A stretch of 64,000 nt of DNA. It comes from CAZMXS01 sp964570325 (GTDB lineage Bacteria; Verrucomicrobiota; Kiritimatiellia; CAIQIC01; CAZMXS01). Shown in pieces: positions 6,717 to 13,846 of this stretch (its first letter is position 1; each line of letters opens with the position of its first letter). The DNA lies in assembly GCA_964570325.1 (NCBI GenBank), contig CAZMXS010000008.1, forward strand, positions 1 through 64,000. The letters run 5' to 3'. A program made the position numbers and the translations under genes. A model generated the notes under the pieces. It was not told where the DNA came from, made no database searches, and saw only the letters and a program-made list of their open reading frames with translations.

Positions 6717-7781
6717 TTAATTTTTCGCGTCAGCTTCCTCGGCTTTGGTGGTCACCTCGACAGCGACCAGGCAAATATCGTCCGCAAATGGTTCGTCGCC
6801 GGCAAAATCGGATAAGGCTTTCATAATGGCCTGAACGATTTCCTCGGGCGTCCGGTAGATATTCGCGTGCAACACCTTTTCCATGCGCGCGATACCAAAC
6901 TCATCGCCAGCCGAATTGTGCACTTCATAGGCGCCATCGGTGAAGAAGATGAACACGTCGCCGTCGGTCAGGCGAAATTGGCCGCACGTGTATTCCTCGT
7001 TGGGGATGATGCCGAGCGCGGCGCCGCGCGGAGGGGGCACATCGAGGCGCGCAATGCGGGCGGTGTGGCGGTGCAGCAGGAATGGCGAGGGGTGGCCGGC
7101 CGAGGAGAATGTCGCCACCCGCGCCGTGGTGTCCGCCACGAAATAGAACGCCGAGACGAACAAGGGTTCGGGCATGGACTTCAACAGCGCGTAGAACTGC
7201 TTGTTCATTTCGGTCATGAAAAAGCGGGCGTTACGACATTGGCGCGCGAGATCATTAATCAGCGTGCGCAGGATGGCCGTAATCAACGCGGCGCGTGTGC
7301 CATGCCCCATGACATCGGCAATGAACACGCCGCCCGTGCTCAAGCCGTCGGACTGAATATCAAAAAAATCGCCGCCCAGCGCCATAGCCGGCACATAAAG
7401 GTGATGGAACTTCAATCGCAAACGGCCCGCGACATGAACCGCTGGAACCTTGGGATAGGGCCGCTCGAGATAAGCGCGCTGAAAATCCTTGGCCAAAGAG
7501 AGATCGCTGGCCACATCCTGGTCGCGCGCCTGCTTGGCGTAGAGTTCGCGCAAGCCCTCAAACCAGAGATCAAGTTTAGCTGTAATGTCGGGAGATTCGG
7601 CAACCGGGGATGTCGGCGGGTTAAGGCCGGCCTTGGCCAGCGCCCACGCTCCGGCAGCGAGGAGATCCCGGAATTGAGCAGTCGCCGCGCGCCGAGCCTG
7701 GGCGCGAGCGATTCGAAAAACGATCAGAAACAGAATGATCGCCGCGACCGCAATTCCAAATATGCTTAAGAGCAAAGCCAT
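6717..7781 (-). CDS. Membrane-anchored SpoIIE/RsbU-type PP2C serine phosphatase
   Basis: The protein has 354 residues. Residues 4-24 form one transmembrane helix, followed by a linker helix region (30-110) and a SpoIIE-type PP2C domain. Metal-binding motifs are visible: GGDFFDI (Asp138), VFIADVMGHG (Asp156), FFTDG and a C-terminal ADDICLV. Such phosphatases typically control anti-sigma/anti-anti-sigma partner switches. No STAS or HPK partner is encoded nearby, so its target is presumably elsewhere. It is oriented with mnmG upstream (131 bp gap) and the thioredoxin gene downstream (10 bp), suggesting an operon with the latter. Confidence 0.85.
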   Translation of the reverse strand: MALLLSIFGIAVAAIILFLIVFRIARAQARRAATAQFRDLLAAGAWALAKAGLNPPTSPVAESPDITAKLDLWFEGLRELYAKQARDQDVASDLSLAKDFQRAYLERPYPKVPAVHVAGRLRLKFHHLYVPAMALGGDFFDIQSDGLSTGGVFIADVMGHGTRAALITAILRTLINDLARQCRNARFFMTEMNKQFYALLKSMPEPLFVSAFYFVADTTARVATFSSAGHPSPFLLHRHTARIARLDVPPPRGAALGIIPNEEYTCGQFRLTDGDVFIFFTDGAYEVHNSAGDEFGIARMEKVLHANIYRTPEEIVQAIMKALSDFAGDEPFADDICLVAVEVTTKAEEADAKN

Positions 7782-7912
7782 GTGCCTGACAATGAATTAA
7801 GCAGAAGCCGGGCAGCGAAACAAAGAGAAAAAACAAGATACGTGAGTCGGCCCCTTGCGGGCGGTACACTTTCCAACAGAGGTGGCAAATTTAATAGCAC
7901 AAAACCTAAAAA

Positions 7913-9844
7913 TTAAGAGCGGTCATGGCGCGCGATCCAAACGGAAAGGATCGCGATATCCGCCGGGTTGACCCCAGAAATCCGTGCTGCCTGGCCCAAG
8001 TTAACTGGCCGGATGCGCTTGAGTTTCTCACGCGCCTCATAGCGCAATGCCCGAATTTGATCGTAATCAATTGAGTCTGGTATCGTTTGTGCCGCAGTCT
8101 TGACCGAACGGGCCACATGACGCAATTCGCGCTCGATATATCCGGCATATTTAATTTGAGTTTCAACCTGTTGGCAAACTCCGTCCGGCAAATCAGTACG
8201 CTTGTCATGAAGAGCCTGATAAGTGACTTCAGGCCGTCGCAACAGTTGAGCTAATGAAACACCGGAAATAAACGTGTTTTCTAATCTTTTGATTTCATTT
8301 TGAATACATGAAATCTCATAACTAATTTCAGACAAAAGAGATGCATCAATTATAGACAACTTCTTTGAGTGCTCAATCAACCGGTAGTGCGCATTGTCTT
8401 GGCGCAGAGTGAGCCGGTTCTCGGCTCTTGAAGTGAACATTCGATATGGCTCATTCGTTCCCTTGGTCACAAGATCATCAATTAGAACGCCGATATAGGC
8501 CTCATGGCGCTGCAAGACGAATGCAGGTTTGCCAATGACAGAAAATGCAGCATTAACTCCGGCGATGAATCCCTGCCCGGCGGCTTCCTCATAGCCTGTT
8601 GTTCCGTTGATTTGTCCGGCAAAAAAAAGATTTTTTACGTTTTTCGTCTCAAGCGTATGCAGCAACTGTGTCGGATCAGAAAAATCATACTCAATAGCGT
8701 AACCCGGTTGATTAAATACAGCATGCTCAAGGCCTGGGATACTGCGAATCATTTCCAGTTGGACTGGTTCTGGCAGACTGTTTGACGTACCGTTTGGATA
8801 GATATCAACTGATTCACGCCCTTCTGGCTCAATAAACACATGGTGCGACCGCTGATTGGGGAACTTGACGATTTTATCTTCGATGGATGGGCAATAGCGG
8901 ACGCCAGTGCCGTCTATCAATCCACCATACAATGCGCTAGCTGAAAGATTGGATGCGATTATTTGATGTGTTAACTCGGTCGTGTGTGTCAAATAGCACG
9001 GCAACTGGCCAGATCCAGGGATCCAGGGACAAAGACAGTCAGATTGTTGTTCCACGTGGAACAATTCAGAGCCACGGCACCCTATGCCATTTAATGTTTG
9101 TTCCACGTGGAACTTTCCGTACTCTTGCTGCACTTTTCTTGAAAAGAACGGCGGCGGATATTCTCCAGGCTGGATTTGCATCTTGTCGAAATCAACGCTT
9201 TTCCTGTCTATTCTCGGTGGCGTGCCTGTTTTCAAGCGTTCGATTCTGAATCCAAGCTTGCGTAGCGATGCACCGATTGCCTCGGCCGATTTCTCGTTGA
9301 CACGCCCACCGGGGATACATGTTTTGCCGATAAATATCTTACCATTGATAAAAGTACCGGCGCAAAGCACAGCCGCTTTGGCTTTGATTACAGAAAAGTC
9401 ATCAAGCTCGACCCCGCATAGTATGCCATTTTTAACCAATAGATCAGTTGCTTGTGCTTCGATGACGGTTATGTTTGCTGTCGCTAAAATTACAGCCTGC
9501 ATTCTTTTGGCGTAAGCATACTTGTCACATTGTGCTCTATTTGCGCGTACTGCCGGACCTTTCCTGGTATTCAGGACTCTGAACTGGACTCCCGTGTGGT
9601 CTGTGTTAACCGCCATTTCTCCGCCAAGCGCATCGAGTTCAGACACCATATGTGACTTTGCAATTCCTCCAATAGAAGGATTGCATGACATTCTAGCGAT
9701 CGCTTGAATCGAAATTGTTATCAGCGCTGTTCGTGCGCCAAGCCTGGCGGCAGCCAGAGCGGCCTCACATCCGGCATGCCCGCCGCCGATCACAGCGACA
9801 TCGAAAGCGGATGGTATGTTCGACACTTCTGGTTTCCTCTTCAC
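7913..9844 (-). CDS. mnmG: tRNA uridine-5-carboxymethylaminomethyl modification enzyme MnmG (GidA), with parS-bearing insertion
   Basis: At 643 residues it shows the FAD-binding motif DVAVIGGGHAGCEAAL, the SCNPSIGG and GTFINGKI motifs, RYCPSIEDKI, and the C-terminal tRNA-binding helices. With MnmE it modifies the wobble uridine of several tRNAs. Compared with E. coli MnmG, where about 10 residues separate PPPVFSF from QVPCYITHTNE, here about 44 residues (236-279) separate PPPFFS from QLPCYLTH. This extra loop contains FHVEQ twice (residues 245-249 and 262-266), each encoded by a parS palindrome. The ATG overlaps the mnmE stop codon (ATGA). The usual downstream rsmG, parA and parB genes are absent. 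Confidence 0.95.
   Translation of the reverse strand: MKRKPEVSNIPSAFDVAVIGGGHAGCEAALAAARLGARTALITISIQAIARMSCNPSIGGIAKSHMVSELDALGGEMAVNTDHTGVQFRVLNTRKGPAVRANRAQCDKYAYAKRMQAVILATANITVIEAQATDLLVKNGILCGVELDDFSVIKAKAAVLCAGTFINGKIFIGKTCIPGGRVNEKSAEAIGASLRKLGFRIERLKTGTPPRIDRKSVDFDKMQIQPGEYPPPFFSRKVQQEYGKFHVEQTLNGIGCRGSELFHVEQQSDCLCPWIPGSGQLPCYLTHTTELTHQIIASNLSASALYGGLIDGTGVRYCPSIEDKIVKFPNQRSHHVFIEPEGRESVDIYPNGTSNSLPEPVQLEMIRSIPGLEHAVFNQPGYAIEYDFSDPTQLLHTLETKNVKNLFFAGQINGTTGYEEAAGQGFIAGVNAAFSVIGKPAFVLQRHEAYIGVLIDDLVTKGTNEPYRMFTSRAENRLTLRQDNAHYRLIEHSKKLSIIDASLLSEISYEISCIQNEIKRLENTFISGVSLAQLLRRPEVTYQALHDKRTDLPDGVCQQVETQIKYAGYIERELRHVARSVKTAAQTIPDSIDYDQIRALRYEAREKLKRIRPVNLGQAARISGVNPADIAILSVWIARHDRS
9048..9063. 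promoter_or_regulatory. parS site 1 (ParB-binding palindrome)
   Basis: The 16-bp sequence TGTTCCACGTGGAACA is a perfect palindrome and fits the bacterial parS consensus TGTTNCACGTGNAACA. With flanking bases the symmetry extends to 9047-9064. It lies inside mnmG and encodes FHVEQ (residues 262-266) on the minus strand. parS sites recruit ParB for origin segregation and are usually near oriC. Confidence 0.9.
9099..9114. promoter_or_regulatory. parS site 2 (ParB-binding palindrome, one mismatch)
   Basis: TGTTCCACGTGGAACT matches parS site 1 in 15 of 16 positions and lies 51 bp from it. It encodes the other FHVEQ (residues 245-249). Both copies are in the same reading frame of mnmG. Confidence 0.87.
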
Positions 9845-11265
9845 TTGCCGATGCAGAAACGCGAAAAAATGTTATCAAGCAGCTCGTCGCTGTAAACGCG
9901 GCCGGTGATCATTCCCAGTGATTCGATCGCGTCCTTCAACATGATGGTTGATGGCACAATCGAAGATTCGTTATTCTCGTCAAACATCTCCAAGCTCGAT
10001 TTGATTGATTCAATTGCGCTATTGAGTAATTCCAGATGACGCTCGGAAACAACGGCGTGAACATGCTCATCAAAATGTATATTGTTTTCAATAATACTAC
10101 ATATCATAGATGTTATAGGTTTATTATCATTTAGTTGTATAATAGATATTGATAACATGTTGCGCCATTGAATATCTTCAGCTTTGACTTTTTGCCCCAA
10201 GTCAATTTTGTTGAGTATTACAATTGTCCTTGACTGATTGAGTTGGCCGAGATTCTTGATGTCGTCGCCGTTCAGTGGCTTTGACGCGTCGATTACGTAT
10301 ATGAACAAATCTGCCAGTTCAAGCGCACTCTTTGCCCTTTGAACTCCCTCTACCTCTATCTTGCAATCGCTCTCGCGAAGCCCTGCTGTATCAACTAACC
10401 TAATCGGAATTCCGTCCAGAACCAGTTCTTCTTCAATTAGATCACGAGTTGTACCTGGCATGTCTGATACGATTGAGCGCGGTTTGCCGAGCAGGAGATT
10501 CATGAGGGTTGACTTGCCGACATTTGGCCTGCCGGCAATGACGACTTTCAATCCGTCGCGCAGGTAATGGCCCTCTTCCCAAGTTGACGCAAGTTGACGG
10601 ACGGCATTCAGCCCGGCTTCCATTCTCTTTCTTACGTTGCTGAAATCAATAGGTTGCATCTCATCATCCGGGAAATCGAGGCTTGCTTCCATTTCCGCAG
10701 CGGCGGCCATCAGTTCCGTGTAGATCTGGTTCAGCCTATGGCTTAATCTGCCGGCGAGCTGTTCCATAGCTGCGGCAGCCGCTCTTTCTGACTTTGCGCG
10801 GATTAAATCCTGCACAGCTTCCGCCTGCGCTAAATCCATTCGGCCGTTGAGAAACGCCCGACGGGTGAACTCGCCTGGCTCTGCAGCGCGTGCGCCAGCC
10901 TCAAGCGCCCGGCGCAATATCCGTCGAGCGGGGATGCGACCGCCATGGCACTGCAGCTCGATGGCATTTTCGCCGGTGTAGCTGTGTGGTGCGCGCATAA
11001 TGAGGAGCAACGCCGCATCCAGCCGTTCACCGTTGGCGGCCATTACGTGGCCGAAAACGAATGTCCGGGCTGGCCGTGCGGATGGTTTGGGCGCACGACA
11101 GTGAAAAATGGTGTCAGCAATAGCGAGGGCCTGCGGGCCGGAAATACGCACGACGGCGATTCCGGCCTCACCGGGTGCGGTTGCGATAGCGGCAATGGTA
11201 TCTTCGTAATGCGGGCGAACGGATTGACTCACAACATCAGTTCCTTTGATCATTAGTTTATCCAT
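9841..11265 (-). CDS. mnmE: tRNA modification GTPase MnmE
   Basis: The 474-residue protein has all MnmE landmarks. The N-terminal formyl-tetrahydrofolate-binding domain begins EDTIAAIATAPGEAGIAVVR and is followed by the helical domain. The G domain carries GRPNVGKSTL (G1), DTAGLRES (G3) and NKID (G4), and the C-terminus is FCIGK. It works with MnmG on tRNA wobble uridines. The 10,050-10,300 stretch is visibly richer in A+T than the EPS genes. The start could also be at internal ATG 11253 (MIKGTD). Confidence 0.95.
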   Translation of the reverse strand: MDKLMIKGTDVVSQSVRPHYEDTIAAIATAPGEAGIAVVRISGPQALAIADTIFHCRAPKPSARPARTFVFGHVMAANGERLDAALLLIMRAPHSYTGENAIELQCHGGRIPARRILRRALEAGARAAEPGEFTRRAFLNGRMDLAQAEAVQDLIRAKSERAAAAAMEQLAGRLSHRLNQIYTELMAAAAEMEASLDFPDDEMQPIDFSNVRKRMEAGLNAVRQLASTWEEGHYLRDGLKVVIAGRPNVGKSTLMNLLLGKPRSIVSDMPGTTRDLIEEELVLDGIPIRLVDTAGLRESDCKIEVEGVQRAKSALELADLFIYVIDASKPLNGDDIKNLGQLNQSRTIVILNKIDLGQKVKAEDIQWRNMLSISIIQLNDNKPITSMICSIIENNIHFDEHVHAVVSERHLELLNSAIESIKSSLEMFDENNESSIVPSTIMLKDAIESLGMITGRVYSDELLDNIFSRFCIGK

Positions 11266-11289
11266 TACAAATATGTTTTAGTTATGAGG

Positions 11290-11460
11290 TTAGCTATCTG
11301 GAGCGGGTGATCGCAGGCACACGATCGCGCCTAGCAGTCGCGCCACCGAGTTTACGCCCGCATGCGCACCGATGGACAGGTAGACGGCCAAGCCAATGAC
11401 CAGGCCAACCGGCACGAGCCTGCGCAGCAATTGAAAGAAGATATCTCGATAATCGCTCAT
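11290..11460 (-). CDS. Small single-pass membrane protein upstream of mnmE
   Basis: An ATG at 11460 opens a 56-codon frame reading MSDYRDIFFQLLRRLVPVGL, then VIGLAVYLSIGAHAGV and a hydrophobic second half. The pattern is an amphipathic start, a transmembrane helix of about 20 residues (16-35) and a short second hydrophobic segment. It ends 24 bp before mnmE on the same strand, so it could lead that operon. I know no family for it. The hydrophobicity and placement favour a real gene, but the evidence is thin. Confidence 0.4.
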   Translation of the reverse strand: MSDYRDIFFQLLRRLVPVGLVIGLAVYLSIGAHAGVNSVARLLGAIVCLRSPAPDS

Positions 11461-11704
11461 CCACCCAATACGGCCAAAATCGCAACCGCATCTTGTTCCG
11501 GTTGCTTGGAATTTGGAATGCAGATTACACCAGCGGCGGAAACGATTTAAGCCTTAACTTTGGCGGCCGGATTGTCGGGCTGGGACGACCACGCCTGCGC
11601 CGCCGCCATCGAGACAGCCGCGCTCCCGCTCCACCGCCTCGCTCGGGGCGTCCGGTTCTCGCGCTTGCCCCCCCGAGATGTCAAAGAAAATCTCTTTTTT
11701 TCTG
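11461..11704. other. Intergenic region between divergent transcription units, with a GC-rich block
   Basis: There is no convincing gene. A GC-rich block (about 11560-11680) sits between A+T-richer flanks. On the minus strand it would read AVERERGCLDGGGAGVVVPA, low-complexity-looking peptide with no recognisable domain, which I suspect is a dispersed intergenic repeat. A T-run at 11694-11701 follows it. Confidence 0.4.
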
Positions 11705-11733
11705 TTGACCGAAAATGCGGCTCCCCTTATTTA
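11705..11733 (+). promoter_or_regulatory. Predicted sigma70-type promoter for the EPS operon
   Basis: TTGACC (11705-11710) and TATTTA (11728-11733) are separated by exactly 17 bp, each matching the housekeeping consensus in four or five positions. The implied start site near 11740 would give a leader of about 88 nt before the first EPS-locus gene (11828). Prediction only. Confidence 0.5.
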
Positions 11734-11827
11734 TAGCTGTTGTGTTTTTGTGAAGTTCGTGTTTGAGCCTGTAGGGCCGCAATAACAAAAACCTTCCGGC
11801 GAACGTCAGGAGGGGGAGGTGTTGAGG

Positions 11828-12511
11828 ATGAAGAAACTGTGTTCGTTGCTGTTGGCGTGTTTCGTTTGCGTGGCATGGGTTGGGTTGCCGGCGATGGCGG
11901 CCGACAAGAAAAATGATGCAGGGAAAGGCAGCCAACCGGCGGCCAAGCCGGCACCTGAGAAGAAGACCGCCGAAAGCAAGCCAGCGCCAAAACCGCAAGC
12001 GCAGCCCGATCCAACCAAGCAGCAGGCTACGCAGTGCGATCTGGCCAAAATGCTGGTGGAAGTGCTTGGCCTCGCGCGATTCCTCCCGGCGGCGCCTAGC
12101 TGCCAGCAAGCCTTCGCCATTCTGCTCGACAACGGCATCTCGCCGCTGGACGGTTGGGACGAGGCGGCGCTGGTGGTGAAGGGCGATCTGGCGCGCGTTA
12201 TTGTGCAGGCGCTGAAGAAGCAGATGGAAGTCAAGAATCCGGACGATCCCAAGTCGTGGATTGAATACCTCAAGAGCATTGGCATTCCGATTGATTCCGT
12301 AGGTGAGGCGGTCAGCTATGTTGGGCCGCTGTCGGAACCGGTCGCGCCGAATGTGATGCAAGCTACGACCGACCCGCTGCGCAAGCGCCACAAATTCGAT
12401 CCCTTGGATGAGACCCAGTACGGTGTAGACATGGCGGCCTTGGTGCGCATCTTGAGTGAAATGGAACGGAATGAGGGTGAGTTCCGTCCGAAGCCGATCA
12501 CCGAAGACTGA
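11828..12511 (+). CDS. Exported protein of unknown function, first gene of the EPS operon
   Basis: The 227-residue protein begins MKKLCSLLLACFVCVAWVGL with cleavage after AMA (about residue 25), a standard signal peptide. A Lys/Pro/Ala-rich linker (26-65) follows. The rest (about 70-225) is a helical domain with paired LVEVLGLARFLP and RVIVQALKKQ segments that I do not recognise. ATG 11828 is preferred over GTG 11819 because GGGGGAGG lies 9 bp upstream and the peptide then starts MKK. It is followed after 50 bp by the beta-barrel gene. A periplasmic accessory role in polysaccharide export is suggested by context only. Confidence 0.7.
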   Translation: MKKLCSLLLACFVCVAWVGLPAMAADKKNDAGKGSQPAAKPAPEKKTAESKPAPKPQAQPDPTKQQATQCDLAKMLVEVLGLARFLPAAPSCQQAFAILLDNGISPLDGWDEAALVVKGDLARVIVQALKKQMEVKNPDDPKSWIEYLKSIGIPIDSVGEAVSYVGPLSEPVAPNVMQATTDPLRKRHKFDPLDETQYGVDMAALVRILSEMERNEGEFRPKPITED

Positions 12512-12561
12512 TGGCGGGGGATGCTTTTTTGACAGTTAAGCATGGAAACGAGGAGAAAACC

Positions 12562-13740
12562 ATGAGATGGACAAAGTGGATGACCGTTTTCGTTCTCCTG
12601 TTGGTTGTGGCGCAGGGGAGCGCGTTCGGGGCGGAGGGCGCCAAGTGGTGGCAGATCAACAATCGCTTCCGCGTGGAGTGGGACGACAACATATACCAGG
12701 CTGAAAACGACAAGCAAGACAGTTGGAAGTTCGTCGAGGAACTGGAACTGATGGTCAACCTTGACTTGGCCAACACGTTCGTCGGTCTGCGTTACCGGCC
12801 GGCGTTTGTCTACTGGACCCGGCGCGACAATCAGAACACGGACTTCCAGCATGATTTCGACCTGGTGTTCAACCATGCGTTCACGCCCCGCCTGGCGTTG
12901 AGTGTTACCGACACGCTCCGCCGGGGCATGCTGCCGGAATTGCAGGACGGCACCACGGTGGTTCGCGAGGAGGATGATTTCACGTACAATATCGCGAATG
13001 CGACCATGAGCTACATGCTGCAACCGCAATCGCGATTGGACTTTGCCGGCCGCTACACGCTGTTGCGCTACGACAGCTCGCCGGCTAAGGATAACGACAA
13101 CTACGACATTTTTTCAGGTGGTCTGACGCTGCGGCAAATATTCACGCCCAAGACGACCGGTCTCGGCGATTTCCGCTATGAGTGGGTACAATACGACGGG
13201 ATTGACCGTGATTCACAGAGCTTGTACCTCGGCCTCGGCGCGGAACAGAATTTCAGTCGGCAGTTGACGGGCAACGCGCGCGTCGGCTATCAGCGCAAGA
13301 CGTTTAGTGATGACGACATTTCCGCGCAGAATGCCCCGTATGCGGAAGGCGCGCTGACTGTATTGTTCACGCCTACCGCCCGTTTGAGCGGTGGTATTGG
13401 CTATTCGATGTTCGAATCCGATATCTTCCCCTATGCGAACCAGGACCGGACCCAGGCGTTCCTCAGCTTCGCATGGGATATTACGGCCAAGATTTCTTCC
13501 TACTTGAGCGGCAGTTGGACGCACGGTCGCTACAAGGGTGACGAGGCGGTCATCAACGAGCAGACGGTTTACGCCGACGACGGGTCGGAGGACATTTACC
13601 AACTAGGACTGCGCGGCACCTACAAGCTGAACCGCAACAACTGGCTGGAGCTTGGCTGGCAGTATACCGATCTGGACTCCGATCTGCGCGTGCCGTTCAA
13701 GGAAAACCGGCTGGACGCGGGCTGGAAGGTTCAATTGTAA
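12562..13740 (+). CDS. Outer-membrane beta-barrel protein of the EPS locus
   Basis: The 392-residue product has a signal peptide (WMTVFVLLLVVAQGSAFGAE). It then shows a regular alternation of amphipathic strands rich in aromatic residues, Asp and Asn turns, ending with a strand closing in hydrophobic residues (RLDAGWKVQL). Repeated segments such as LRYRPAFVYW, LDFAGRYTLLRYDSS, LGDFRYEWVQYDG and LELGWQYTDLDSD look like barrel strands, perhaps 14-18 in all. It resembles outer-membrane proteins annotated next to EPS or exosortase loci. It may serve as an outer-membrane channel or assembly partner for Wza/Wzc. ATG 12562 is chosen (AGGAGA 5 bp upstream). Confidence 0.75.
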   Translation: MRWTKWMTVFVLLLVVAQGSAFGAEGAKWWQINNRFRVEWDDNIYQAENDKQDSWKFVEELELMVNLDLANTFVGLRYRPAFVYWTRRDNQNTDFQHDFDLVFNHAFTPRLALSVTDTLRRGMLPELQDGTTVVREEDDFTYNIANATMSYMLQPQSRLDFAGRYTLLRYDSSPAKDNDNYDIFSGGLTLRQIFTPKTTGLGDFRYEWVQYDGIDRDSQSLYLGLGAEQNFSRQLTGNARVGYQRKTFSDDDISAQNAPYAEGALTVLFTPTARLSGGIGYSMFESDIFPYANQDRTQAFLSFAWDITAKISSYLSGSWTHGRYKGDEAVINEQTVYADDGSEDIYQLGLRGTYKLNRNNWLELGWQYTDLDSDLRVPFKENRLDAGWKVQL

Positions 13741-13794
13741 CCGTTGGAGACTTGCCCGAAGGTCAGACGAGACCCTTGACATGCAGTGGCAAGC

Positions 13795-13829
13795 AAGCTA
13801 GTGAGGCTTGACAGCCTCACTAGCTTTTT
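13795..13829 (+). terminator. Hairpin plus T-run between the barrel gene and wzc
   Basis: A perfect 13-bp stem (13795-13807 paired with 13814-13826) with a 6-nt loop is followed by T residues to 13829, the form of an intrinsic terminator. It ends only 17 bp before the wzc start codon, leaving no room for a promoter after it. A perfect TTGACA at 13776-13781 lies just upstream. It may terminate most transcripts and let a fraction through, setting export-gene dosage. Confidence 0.7.
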
Positions 13830-13846
13830 GGGGATGTGGCGAATCC

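Noticed and set aside
7840..7880. Intrinsic terminator between mnmG and the phosphatase gene
   Set aside because: Only a 4-5 bp GC stem around GGCCCCTTGCGGGC and no adjacent T-run in either orientation.
11560..11680. Protein-coding reading of the GC-rich block upstream of the EPS promoter
   Set aside because: The possible peptide is short, low-complexity and lacks a start with a ribosome binding site. A dispersed repeat is more likely.
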